From: Ricinus communis | Taxonomy: Eukaryota; Streptophyta; Magnoliopsida; Malpighiales; Euphorbiaceae | Assembly (NCBI RefSeq): GCF_019578655.1 | Contig: NC_063261.1 | Coordinates: forward strand, 5,960,446 to 6,024,445 | Reading direction: 5' to 3' | Length of the DNA stretch: 64,000 nt | The notes under the pieces: generated by a model | Seen by the model: the letters and a program-made list of their open reading frames with translations, nothing else | The model's database searches: none | What the model was told of the DNA's origin: nothing | Shown here: positions 34,791 through 45,464 of the stretch, piece after piece | How positions within the stretch are numbered: position 1 is the first letter of the stretch | Layout: each line of letters opens with the position of its first letter | Translations under genes and position numbers: made by a program

Positions 34791-36228
34791 ATGTTAGCTA
34801 CAATTTAAGGCAGTGTACCTATCGATGCAGTCTAGCACTAATGGCGAGTATCAAGGTCGTATTCCTCGGGAAAGTGAAAGCCCAGAGTTACTCCTTTGTT
34901 CTTTGTTATATTAACCTAAAATGAGTGATGAATACTTTCTAAACTAACTAATAGCTATAATCTAAGTTCTAAGGGAGATGCATGAGTAATTGATAACTAA
35001 AATAACCAAGACAAGAAAGCAAACCCAAAGGGAACCTAAACTAGTTGACAATCAAACAAACGATAAAGGATTGGTGAGTCTAATTATGGTACCCGTGGAT
35101 GAATTCTTAACCGAATTCGGTTTCTCTCTTGAGATAACCGAATTCCTAAACCTAATAACCTAAAGTTGGAATCTCTTCCTAACGATTGATTCTTAAATTA
35201 GCATTAAGCTTTAATCTGCCTCTATTAAGCTTTGTTAATTCTTAATCCGGCTAGTTAATTATCCTTATCTCTAAGCGATTATTAACCAGTTCTTGCTATT
35301 CAAAATTCCAATTGCGAAATGGAATTCTCAATCACACAAAGCAATCTAAACACACAATTCACAACGTCTCATGAATAATGCATTATCTTATTAATACTGA
35401 AAGCAAGAAGAATACAAAACTAACCCAAACAATCCAACAATATAATACTAAGCCAGCATAGTAAAGAAATCCCAATGGATTTAATCAATCTAGTTAATCA
35501 TGTTCATTATCAAAATACACAAGAATTCAATTACAACAATGAGTAAAGGTAGAGAAAACTCGATTACACCCTTGGATGAGAGTAAACAGCCCCAATTCCT
35601 CTTGCTCAAATTGAATCAATTCTTGTTCCTCTTGCTCGATTTGAAAACCAATCAATGAACCTCGCCCAATCTTCAATCTTTGAAGGGAATCCGATTAAAA
35701 TCTTGATCCAAGTCTCTTTTTCCCTTGGTTTCAGCTCAGAAAACCCTTAGGGGGAGAAAAATTAGGGTTTGGGACGTTCTAACCCTAGCCGCCTCCTCTT
35801 TTTCCTCTCTTCGTTCTTTTAATTAATACCCGTTGTCGCCTCCAACACGGCCGTGTCCCTGGCCGTATTTAGGACAGGGTCTGGTGTTCCTGGCCGTGTT
35901 ACTCTCTGTGGCCGTGCTCCCTAAAAGCTTCTTTTTCTTTCATGTTTGACGCATCCAACACGGCCGTGTTGGTGGCCGTGTTGGTAACACGACCAGTGTT
36001 GAATCTAACACGGCCATGTTAACCTTCCGCATGGGCATACTTAGCTCGTTTCGACAGCATTGACGTCCAATTATGCTCCAATTCTTTCCTTTATCATCCT
36101 TTGACCTCTTTTGGACCTAATGCACACAAACATACGTATAGGGTGAGTGTTGGGACCAATTCACATCCAAATTTCCATAAAATCAATCTTAAAAACCCCA
36201 TTTAGATGTGTGTATTTTACGCACAACA
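34791..36228 (-). repeat. LTR L2, 3' LTR of the inner - strand element
   Basis: 1438 bp, complement of a family-A LTR. Both L2 and L3 carry GGGACGTTCTAACCCTAGCC where other family-A LTRs have a CCCCC(G/A)CTCTCC block, marking them as sisters. About 20 bases are missing at its left end, next to the inverted gag. The right end reads GCACAACA instead of GCACATCA. Confidence 0.88.
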
Positions 36229-36232
36229 AATA

Positions 36233-36267
36233 ACCCCACACTTAGCTCATTGCTTATCCTCAAGCAA
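36233..36267 (-). promoter_or_regulatory. Polypurine-tract module 2, inner element
   Basis: On the - strand: TTGCTTG, AGGA, TAAGCAA, TGAGC, TAAGTGTGGGGT, directly before the 3' LTR. The changed base keeps pairing as G-U. Confidence 0.72.
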
Positions 36268-37544
36268 TCAAAAGTAAAATAAGGAAAATAAAGCACTAAG
36301 AGACAACACTTAAACTGACAGACAAACTAGAGAGCTCCTGCATATATCCTTAACAAGTGTAAGTCAAACAGAAAGAAACGAAGCAATCAATTCAAGTATC
36401 ACAACCAAGATGCTAATAATTCACAAAATACTATCTCAACAAAATTATTTAGAACCAACTCCTCACCAGATTCACTCTAAATCACTCACAGTGTTTAAAG
36501 GGGTAGTGTCTAATCGCTCAATGCATCAACTACTGCCTTACTTACTATATGCTTGCTCTTAAATCCTACTCCTACCACTTATGGAGAGTCAACAACCATG
36601 TCAAGAGGTCTTTATAAGGGTTGTAATGGGGATTAGGTAGGGGTAGGTAAATTTGGTCAGAGTTGAACCTATGGTGTTCTGCAATGAAATACATGACCTG
36701 CACACAAGCCACAAAAATTATAAGGGATAAACAATGAATAATAGTCCAAGGTGGGAAATAGGAATCAAGTCCAAATGTTTAGCTCACTTACTTTATTTCT
36801 TTTCATCACCTTTCCCTCTTATTCTTCTATTTCTATATTTTTCTTCTTTCTTTTTCTTTTCTTTTTTTTTTCTTTTTTCATAAGGGAAGAACATTCACAT
36901 AATAGAGTGAATTTCTTTTTGGATTGAAGTAAGCTGCTACAAGATTCCAAAGCTATTCCCAAGACAAAAATTCCCAATAAAAATAACTCATGTGCAAAAT
37001 CATAACCCAAAGCAGAATAAAACTAAGTGGCAATGAAATATGATAGAAAATGGTGAAATAGGGGGTTTTATCTACAGAATCAATACACGAATGAAGGCTA
37101 TTTGGCTAGAATGAAAAACCTAAGTGCCTTTATCATACCAAAGTGTTAAACTCTCCTTGTGGCCCTCATAAGCATTACCGAGCAAGTTCTAAAAGTAAAG
37201 ACAGTACTTGGCACTCTCAAGAAGAAATAAATACAAGCATATAAAGTGTATGCTTACAATTTAGGCTCAATTTCTCACAAGTGTGCTTTTGAGTAGGTTC
37301 CAAACAAAAATCATCAAAATAGAATTAAATAAACCAAAGCAACTTAGTGCAAAACTCAAGCTAATTATCTTACACTCTTCCACAAAACTCAACACTATCG
37401 GTTTTACCCGATCACATGGACATAAACAGGATTTCAAAATCAAGTCAACAGTAAGAGCATCGAAATAAAGTGAAAAATTTTCAAAATTTTACAAAAAATT
37501 GCACAAAGAATAAACAAATAACTAAGATGGGATAAATATCACCC
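36268..37544 (-). other. 3' UTR between the two polypurine modules, inner element
   Basis: About 1.3 kb without a gene; nearly identical in order to 2382-3710 (element A) and, inverted, to 43150-44060. Small frames are not shared between the copies and are not supported. Confidence 0.7.
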
Positions 37545-37578
37545 ACCCCACACTTGAAGGACACACTGTCCTCAGTGT
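37545..37578 (-). promoter_or_regulatory. Polypurine-like module 1, inner element
   Basis: On the - strand: ACACTG, AGGA, CAGTGT, GTCCT, TCAAGTGTGGGGT. Perfect 6-bp stem. Confidence 0.6.
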
Positions 37579-37639
37579 ACGAAATATATGAAATGAAAAA
37601 GGAAAAAGAAACTAATACTGCCTTGATTATGGCTCCGGA

Positions 37640-39085
37640 GTGAAAAGAGGTGCATCAACAGGTATATCAGGAGTAGCGTCAATAGGAGGCTCGTCAGGCT
37701 GCTGTGTTGAAAGGTGCTCAGTCGGAGAGGGAGGCCCAGATCATCCGCTAGAGGGATGTCAAAATGGCTCTACTCCGGAACCTCTGTGGACGAGGCGGTG
37801 TAAAGTCTATAGCAAAAATATCATCAAACATGTCATTGGCCATAGAGGCCTCTAACCTACCTCCCTGCTCAATCAGGGCTTGAAGCATAGCCCTCTGCCT
37901 CTCAAACCGAGCCATCATCGCTCGAAACTCGACTTGTGTAAAGGTCCTGATGAAAAGCCTCTTGTCGAATGAAATCTTTGCTCGCACCTCTGCCAACCTT
38001 TGCACTCTAAGCTGCAGCTCCCTAAACTCAATTGGGGAGACTCCTAAAACAACTGAAGTAGACGGTCTGGAGGAAGACTCCGGAATATCAGAAGGTGGGA
38101 CATCCCACATACCATGGGCTCGTGGGGCGGTCGCTCCTCTCCGAGTCGCCAAGAGAGCATTCCTCGGTCTATACTCGGTCCTAGCGGACCACATACGAGT
38201 TACCATCCCATACTAACCATCCGGGAAGTCCCAGCGTTTCCATCACCCCCACCGCCAAATGTGGTATCGCTTCCTCAAAACTCCTAAGCTCCTAGCCGGT
38301 CGAGTAATGTAAGTCCCAAAACAGGAAAAATACCTTCTTTGAGTGGTTGTAGAAGGCACTGATCTGTCTGGCCAATAAGTACCCCATGTCGATGATCGTG
38401 CATGCTTGTAAAGTATAAACAGTCCTACCGGGTAACTACACCACCACTATCTCCCCCTGCCGTTGATGGTCCTAGCCAGCAATGCATGCAAGTATCGCAG
38501 TCCCTCAGGTAAGTTAGATGCCTTGGACTGGCTGGCACTATAACCCTCAGTGTCATCAGAAATCTCAGCCCACATCTGCGGATATAACACACCAGGCGTG
38601 TGTATACAACGACTATAAACCTTTCCAAACAGATCCTCCTCAGTCCACAAGCCTAAGTGTACCCCAAACTGCATACACTCATCGTGAAAGTCTGCCTTGC
38701 TAGTCTGAAACTGATCGCATCCGGTTGTTGGAAGTCCCACAACTGGCTTTGCAGAAAGAAAGTGTTGGCAAACTCCACAGTTAACTCCTATATGTTGGTT
38801 CAACAATGTCAAAGAAATGTTGAAATGGGGGTGTCTCAAGATATCGGTGGATCGCGACAGTCTCTAGTCGGCCGCCTATCCTACACCCCTTTCCTAAATC
38901 TTTGTGCCTCATCGATTGATATCTCCCGCTCAAAGGTGGGCTGCCCTTGGAAAAGTAGGAATCGATGGCCCTGCGGTGATCTAATTTGGCCTGAACTAGT
39001 CGATGCAACGCCTGATGATCGAGAGGAAGAGGAACCATCGGTCCGCCTCCTCTTGTAAACTCCCCGATCCTCGTCCGGTGGACAT
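37640..39085 (-). pseudogene. ATHILA-type ORF, degenerate, inner element
   Basis: On the - strand, in order: a Ser/Arg-rich N-terminal part (YKRRRTDGSSSSRSS), then HFFDIVEPTYRS, then FGVHLGLWTEEDLFGKVY, ASNLPEGLRYLHALLARTI, and a C-terminal part IEFRELQLRVQRLAEVRAK to MLQALIEQGGRLEASMAND. The pieces lie in different frames and are broken by stops. They align in order with the ORF of element H at 6042-7612, whose core reads EPTYRELTIEFLSTS. Probable PF03078-like protein; role unknown. Confidence 0.65.
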
Positions 39086-40329
39086 GGTACACCGAAAAGG
39101 AAACTTTTAGTACTAAGGATCAATAAAATTCGGTACGTATAACGGCATAAAATGGACAAACCAAATGATTTAACTCGATAAAATTAAACTGCTCAATGTC
39201 CTGCAAAGAAAATTTAATCCACAACACTGCCAACCGATGCTAACCAATTAAATTTGCAATTCATCCATATGGAGTTTACTTCGCCATAATCCATCACAAG
39301 GCAAACCAACATGCTAATATAAAACAAACACAAATAGAGTCGACTATCTATGACAGAGCCTATTGTTTAGCGACCGACGATAATAATAAAGAGAAAAATA
39401 AGGAATTAATCACAATCATAAATAATGGTAGAAAAGAAAAACGGAAAATATGAGCAAGTTAAGTATATAAACTATATTAAAGAAAATAAAAGAAAATTAA
39501 GCACAAACATGAATGTAAATGCATGCACCAAATAATAAAATAAGGGAATAAACAAAAATAAATAATAAAAAAAAATTTGAAACACAAAATTCGAACAAAA
39601 AAAAATAATATATATATATATATAAATTTGAACTAATATCAAAATAAAATAATGAAAAATGAAGTTGGAGGGTACTTACTTGAAAAACGCAATATTCAAA
39701 GCCTTCGAGATGAGAAATAAGAAGTGAATGAGTAAGAAAGGAGATAATTGCCAAACTAAGGGGAGAGCAAAATTTTTGAAGATTTTGAATGAAGTGGTAT
39801 ATATAAGCAGTGTGCGGAACACGCCCGTGTTCTCCAACAGGGGACGTGTTCATGAACACGGTCTAGATATCGGGCCGTGTTAAGCGAATTAAAACGTGCT
39901 GACTTACCACTTCTGAGAACACGCCCGTGTCATGGACACGTTCTTGGACACGGGGACGTGTTATGGACACGGCAGGACATAAATTATCATGTTAGCTTCT
40001 GTGGACGTGTTCATCTTTGTTTGATTTTCTTCAATTAGAACACGGGATGTGCTAACGAACACGGTCTTGAACACGCCCGTGTTGATCTCCAGGAAATGCG
40101 ATTCTCAGCACTTTCTCACTCATTCTCACCTACAAAACCAATAAGTCCTCAACTCATACACTCAACATAAATAAAACTTAACAAAAACCAACTATAAAAC
40201 CTAATCAACTAAGTTCACAATGCAAGGGTAAAGTATTCAAATTGAGAAATAGAATTTGGGGTGCCTCCCAAAAGCGCTTCTTTTTGATATGATGAGTCTT
40301 CTTAGCTAGACTCATGGTGAAAAGCAAAC
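39086..40329 (-). other. Spacer of inner element with CACGG/CCGTG palindromes
   Basis: No gene. It includes a short TA run (39609-39624) and, at 39812-40085, repeated ACACG-C-CCGTGT half-sites (for example AACACGCCCGTGTT at 39829 and 40072). Near the gag side is the inverted GTGCCTCCCAAAAGCGCTT block (40261-40279), normally found after integrase. Its position directly behind gag shows that pol is missing here. Confidence 0.65.
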
Positions 40330-41492
40330 GGTGGGGATTGACGACCATCCATCCTTCTTCTAAGCAAATGGCTTCAAGTATCCGCTTAGAGGGATAATCG
40401 TCAATGTCCTCTTCTCGACTATCAAGCAAGCTGCCAGTATGATGGGCAAGACTCGCTCATCGTATAATTGCACGTAGTCATGATGCTCTAGGGGCTCTTC
40501 CAATTTGAAAGCTGAAGTTTCACCAATTGGAAGAATTGACGGTTGGGCAATTTCTTCAGGAACGTCAATGGTTTCCTCTAGTCCTTGTCTTGGTTCACTT
40601 GCTAGAAGAAACTCGAGCTCCTCCAAGACTTCTTCATTGGATAACTCATGCTCATCTTCCATCATCGAAGGGACTTGTGGAAAATCCACCAAAAATTCCT
40701 CTAACTGCAACTCATCATCATCGACTGTACGTTCCTGTTGGTAGTCTTTCAGAGGGATCATGTTTGCCTCTTCCTTTTCTGGTTCTATCTCCATGTTCAA
40801 TAGATCATCCTGCACAGAAGCATCATCGTCAAACATAGTAGATAAACCAGAAAAATTCTCACCTGAACGCAAAGTGATGGCGCTCAAGTGTTCCTCGGAT
40901 TCAGTAGTGTTTGATGGAGTTCCCAATTGCTCTTCAGCTAGTAACTTGAAGATTAAGCCTACTTGATGCTCTATGTTATGAATCGAGGCTTATTGATCTT
41001 CAAGTATCCTCTCTGTTTGTTGGAATCTATCATCAAGACTTGTAATGAACCTCATTATCAGCTCCTCCGAAACTAACTCTTCATCTTGAGTTAAAGGTGC
41101 AAGATTAGGCTGCTGCTGATGTGGTTGCTGAGATTCTGGTGGTTCTAGGCCATCTAAGCTCCATCCATAGGGTGAATAAGTGCTCCACTCTTGATTATAG
41201 GTGCTTCCATACGAGTCATTTGGCCACACCGTCTGTGATAATTCAATTCGCTCACGCTATAAGAATAAGGAGTAAAATCACTTCACAATGGACAATCATT
41301 ACTTAAATGTAAACCACAACAAAATTCATAAAAAACTTGAGATGAAAGGATAGGAGTGGAGAGTCGATCGATAGCCCTGCAAAACGATTCCACTCGAGCT
41401 TCTAAAGATGCACGGGTATCCCAATTTTTAGCACTCTCTTGGTTCCTAATCCCATTTTCCAATGCGTCATACAAAGAGTTTGAATTTAGCAT
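40330..41492 (-). pseudogene. Family-A gag remnant without capsid domain
   Basis: On the - strand a frame from ATG at 41490-41492 (MLNSNSLYDALENGIRN) is followed, after frameshift, by WSLDGLEPPESQQP, ITSLDDRFQQTERILEDQ and then, from 40926, SAITLRSGENFSG and a long acidic tail to about 40330. DRFQQTER...AITLRSG is the C-terminal gag segment of Athila-lineage elements just before protease. The Retrotrans_gag capsid domain and the zinc knuckle are not seen, and no protease, reverse transcriptase or integrase follows. Confidence 0.72.
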
Positions 41493-41660
41493 TGAACCTC
41501 CTAATCATTCACTATCTGAATCATAAACTTAAACTAAATAAATATGTACAAATAAAATAAAATAAATAAACAAATAAAAAATAAAAATCATAAAATAATA
41601 AGAAAGAAAAAAAGTGGCTAAATTAACAAATAGCAAATTTCACTCTAGTTTTCATATAAT

Positions 41661-41678
41661 TCCCCGGCAACGGCGCCA
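41661..41678 (-). promoter_or_regulatory. Primer-binding site, tRNA-Asp type
   Basis: The - strand reads TGGCGCCGTTGCCGGGGA, the exact complement of the last 18 bases (with CCA) of plant tRNA-Asp(GUC). It lies 7 bases from the L3 LTR end, the correct place to prime minus-strand DNA synthesis. It is the only intact family-A primer site in this window. Confidence 0.92.
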
Positions 41679-41684
41679 AAAACT

Positions 41685-43085
41685 TGATGGGTGCTACTCG
41701 TGTTAGCTACAATCTAAGGCAGTGTACCTATCGATGCAGTCTAGCACTAATGGCGAGTATCAAGGTCGTATTCCTCGGGAAAGTGAAAGCCCAAAGTTAC
41801 TCCTTTGTTCTTTGTTATATTAACCTAAAATTAGCGATAAATAATTTCTAAACTAACTAATAGCTACAAGCTAAGTCCTAAGGGAGATGCAAGAGTGATT
41901 GATAAACGAAATAATCAAGATAAGAAGACAAACCCAAAGGGAATATAAACTAGTTGGCAATCAAACAAAAGATAAAGGATCGGTGAGTCTAATTATGCTA
42001 CCCGTGGATGAATTCTTAACTGAATTCGGTTTCTCTCTCGAGATAATCAAATTCCTAAACCTAATAACCTAAAGTTGGAATCTCTTCCTAACGATTGATT
42101 CTTAAATTAGCATTAAGCTTTAATCCGCCTCTATTAAGCTTTGTTAATTCTTAATCCGGCTAATTAATTATCCTTATCTCTAAGCGATTATTTACCAGTT
42201 CTTGCTATTCAAAATTCCAATTGCCAAATGGACTTCTCAATCACACAAAGCAATCTAAACATATAATTCACAACGTCTCATGAATAATGCATTGTCTTAT
42301 TAATATTGAAAACAAGAAGAATACAAAATTAACCCAAACAATCCAACAATATAATATCAAGCCAACATAGTAAAGAAATCCCAATGGATTTAATCAATCT
42401 AGCTAATCATGTTCATTCTCAAAATATACAAGAATTCAATTACAACAATAAGCAAAGGTAGAGAAAACCCGATTACACCCTTGGATGAGAGTAAACAGCC
42501 CCAAATCCTTTTGCTCCAATTGAATTGATTCTTGTTCCTCTTGCTCAATTTGAAAATCAATCAATGAACCTCGCCCAATCTTCGATCCTTCAAGGAAATC
42601 TGATTGAAACCTTGATCCAAGCCTCCTTTTCCCTTGGTTTCAGCTCAGAAAACCCTTAGGGAGAGAAAAATTAGGGTTTGGGACGTTCTAACCCTAGCCG
42701 CCTCCTCTTTTTCCTCTTCGTTCTTTTAATTAATACCCCCTGTCGCCTCCAACACGGCCGTGTCCCTGGCTGTGTTTAGGACAGGGTCTGGTGTTTCTGG
42801 CCGTGTTACTCTCTGTGGCCGTGCTCCCTAAAAGCTTCTTTTTCTTTCATGTTTGACGCATCCAACACGGCCGTGTTAACCTTCCGCATGGGCATACTTA
42901 GCTCGTTTCGACAGCATTGACGTCCAATTATGCTCCAATTCTTTCCTTTATCATCCTTTGACCTCTTTTGGACCTAATGCACACAAACATACGTATAGGG
43001 TGAGTGTTGGGACCAATTCACATCCAAATTTCCATAAAATCAATCTTAAAAACCCCATTTAGATGTGTGTATTTTACGCACATCA
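41685..43085 (-). repeat. LTR L3, 5' LTR of the inner - strand element
   Basis: 1401 bp, ends TGATGG and CACATCA. Sister of L2, but about 50 bp shorter in U3: L2 has several CACGG palindromes between AACACGGCCGTGTT and TTAACCTTCCGCATGG where L3 has one. Confidence 0.9.
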
Positions 43086-44105
43086 CTTGATTTTTCATTC
43101 TAGCCAAATAGCCTTCATTCGTGTTGAGACCAACTTGAGTGTTGGGACCAACTTGCTCGGTAATGCTTATGAGGGCCACAAGGAGAGTTTAACACTTTGG
43201 TATGATAGAGGCACTTAGATTTTTCATTCTAGCCAAATAGCCTTCATTCGTTTATTGATTCTGTAGATAACCCCTTCTTTTACCATTTTTTTTATAATAT
43301 TCCATTACCACTTAGTTTTATTCTGCCTTGGGTTATGATTTTGCACATGAGTTATTTTTATTGGGAATTTTTGTCTCGAGAATAGTGTGGAATCTTATAG
43401 CAGCTTTCTTCAATCCAAAAGTAATTCACTCTATTATGTGAATGTTCTTCCCTTATGAAAAAAAAAGAAAAAAAGAAAAAAAAAAGAAGAAGAAAAGAAA
43501 AGAAATAGAAGAATAAGAGGGAAAGGTGATGAAAAGAAAGAAAGTAAGTGAGCTAAACATTTTGACTTGATTCCTATTTTCCACCTTAGACTACTGTCCA
43601 TTGTTTACCCCTTGTGATCATTGTGACTTGTGTGCATGTCATGTATTTCATTGCAGAACACCATAGGTTCAACTCTGACCAAATTTACCTACCCCTACCT
43701 AATCCCCATTACAACCCTTATAAAGACCTCTTGACATGGTTGTTGACTCTCCATAAGTGGTAAAAGTAGGATTTAAGAGCAAGCATATAGTAAGTAAGGC
43801 AATAGTTGATGCATTGAGCGATTAAACACTACCTTTTAAACACTTTGAGTGATTTAGAGTGAATCTGGTGAGGAGTTGGTTCTGAATAATTTTGTTAAGA
43901 CAGTATTTTGTGAATTATTGGCATCGTGGTTGTGATACTTGAATTGATTACTTCGTTTCTTTTTGTTTGACTTACGCTTGTTAAGGATATGTGTAGGAGC
44001 TCTCTAGCTTGTTTGTCAATTTAAGTGTTGTTCCTTAGTGCTTTATTTTCCTTATTTTACTTTTGATTGCTTGAGGACAAGCAATGAGCTAAGTGTGGGG
44101 TTATT
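43086..44105 (+). other. 3' internal region of outer element, + strand
   Basis: Collinear from about 43150 with the complement of 36233-37200. The first 65 bases (43086-43150) are filler: a copy of the TTTTTCATTCTAGCCAAATA segment that recurs at 43221, then GTGTTGGGACCAACT as in the LTR. The end is TTGCTTG, AGGA, CAAGCAA, TGAGC, TAAGTGTGGGGT (44067-44101), a perfect module 2 ahead of L4. Confidence 0.8.
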
Positions 44106-45459
44106 TGATGTGCGTAAAATACACACATTTAAATGGGATTTTTAAGATTGATTTTATAGACATTTGGATGTGAATTGGTCCCAACACTCACCCTATGCGT
44201 CTGTTTGTGTGTATTAGGTCCAAAAGAAGTCAAAGGATGATAAAGGGAAGAATTGGAGCATAATTAGACGTCAAAGCTGCCGAAACAAGCTAAGTACGAG
44301 CATGAGGAAGCTGAACAGGGCTGTGTTGGTTTCAACACTGGCCGTGTTCACGGCCACAGAGAGTAACATGGCCAGGAACACCAAACTGTGTTCCTAACAC
44401 GGCCAGGAACACGGACGTGTTGGCGGCGACAGGGGGAAATAGTTAAAAGAAAGAAGAGAGGAAGAAAGAAAAGAGAGCGGGGGAGAACGTCCCAAACCCT
44501 AACTTTTCTCTCCCTAAGGGTTTTCTGAGCTGAAACTAAGGGAAAAGGAGACTTGGATCAAGGTTTCAATCGGATTCCCTCAAAGATTGAAGATTGGGCG
44601 AGGTTCGTTGATTGGTTTTCAAATCGAGCAAGAGGAACAAGAATCGATTCAATTCGAGCAAGAGGAATTGGGGCTGTTTACTCTCATCCAAGGGTGTAAT
44701 CGAGTTTTCTCTACCTTTACTCATTGTTGTAATTGAATTCTTGTGTATTTTGATAATGAACATGATTAGCTAGATTGATTAAATCCATTGGGATTTCTTT
44801 ACTATGCTGGCTTAGTATTATATTGTTGGATTGTTTGGGTTAGTTTTGTATTCTTCTTGCTTTCAGTATTAATAAGATAATGCATTATTCATGAGACGTT
44901 GTGAATTGTGTGTTTAGATTGCTTTGTGTGATTGTGAAGTCCATTTCGTAATTGGAATTTTGAATAGCAAGCACTGGTTAATAATCGCTTAGAGATAAGG
45001 ATAATTAACTAGCCGGATTAAGAATTAACAAAGCTTAATAGAGGCAGATTAAAGCTTAATGCTAATTTAAGAATCAATCGTTAGGAAGAGATTCCAACTT
45101 TAGGTTATTAGGTTTAGGAATTCGGTTAAGAATTCGTCCACGGGTACCATAATTAGACTCACCAATCCTTTATCTTTTGTTTGATTGCCAACTAGTTTAG
45201 GTTCCCTTTGGGTTTGCTTTCTTGTCTTGGTTATTTTAGTTATCAATTACTCCTGCATCTCCCTTAGAACTTAGATTGTAGCTGTTAGTTAGTTTAGAAA
45301 GTATTCATCACTCATTTTAGGTTAATATAACAAAGAATAAAGGAGTAACTCTGGGCTTTCACTTTCCCGAGGAATACGACGTTGATACTCGCCATTAGTG
45401 CTACACTGCATTGATAGGTACACTGCCTTAGATTGTAGCTAACATAAATTAGCCTATCA
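44106..45459 (+). repeat. LTR L4, outer right LTR of composite
   Basis: 1354 bp, begins TGATGTGCG and ends CCTATCA before GTGTG. It lacks part of the palindrome array present in L1 (between GGCCGTGTTC and CACGGCCA at about 44340). Confidence 0.88.
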
Positions 45460-45464
45460 GTGTG

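Larger units (their letters stand above)
32667..45459 (+). mobile_element. Composite family-A element with inverted core, 12.8 kb
   Basis: GTGTG flanks it on both sides (32662-32666 and 45460-45464). The order is: LTR L1 (+) 32667-34106; gag 5' region (-) 34107-34790; LTR L2 (-) 34791-36228; internal region (-) 36229-41684 with ATHILA-type ORF, spacer, gag and primer site; LTR L3 (-) 41685-43085; 3' internal region (+) 43086-44105; LTR L4 (+) 44106-45459. L1/L4 and L2/L3 form two sequence pairs, so a - strand element is nested in a + strand one and further rearranged. Confidence 0.85.

Noticed and set aside
38518..39058. + strand frames over the inner-element ATHILA-type ORF
   Set aside because: They are shadows of the - strand ORF, which aligns to element H.
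41661..41678. tRNA-Asp gene end
   Set aside because: Only the 18-base 3' end complement is present, next to an LTR, with no cloverleaf. It is a primer-binding site.
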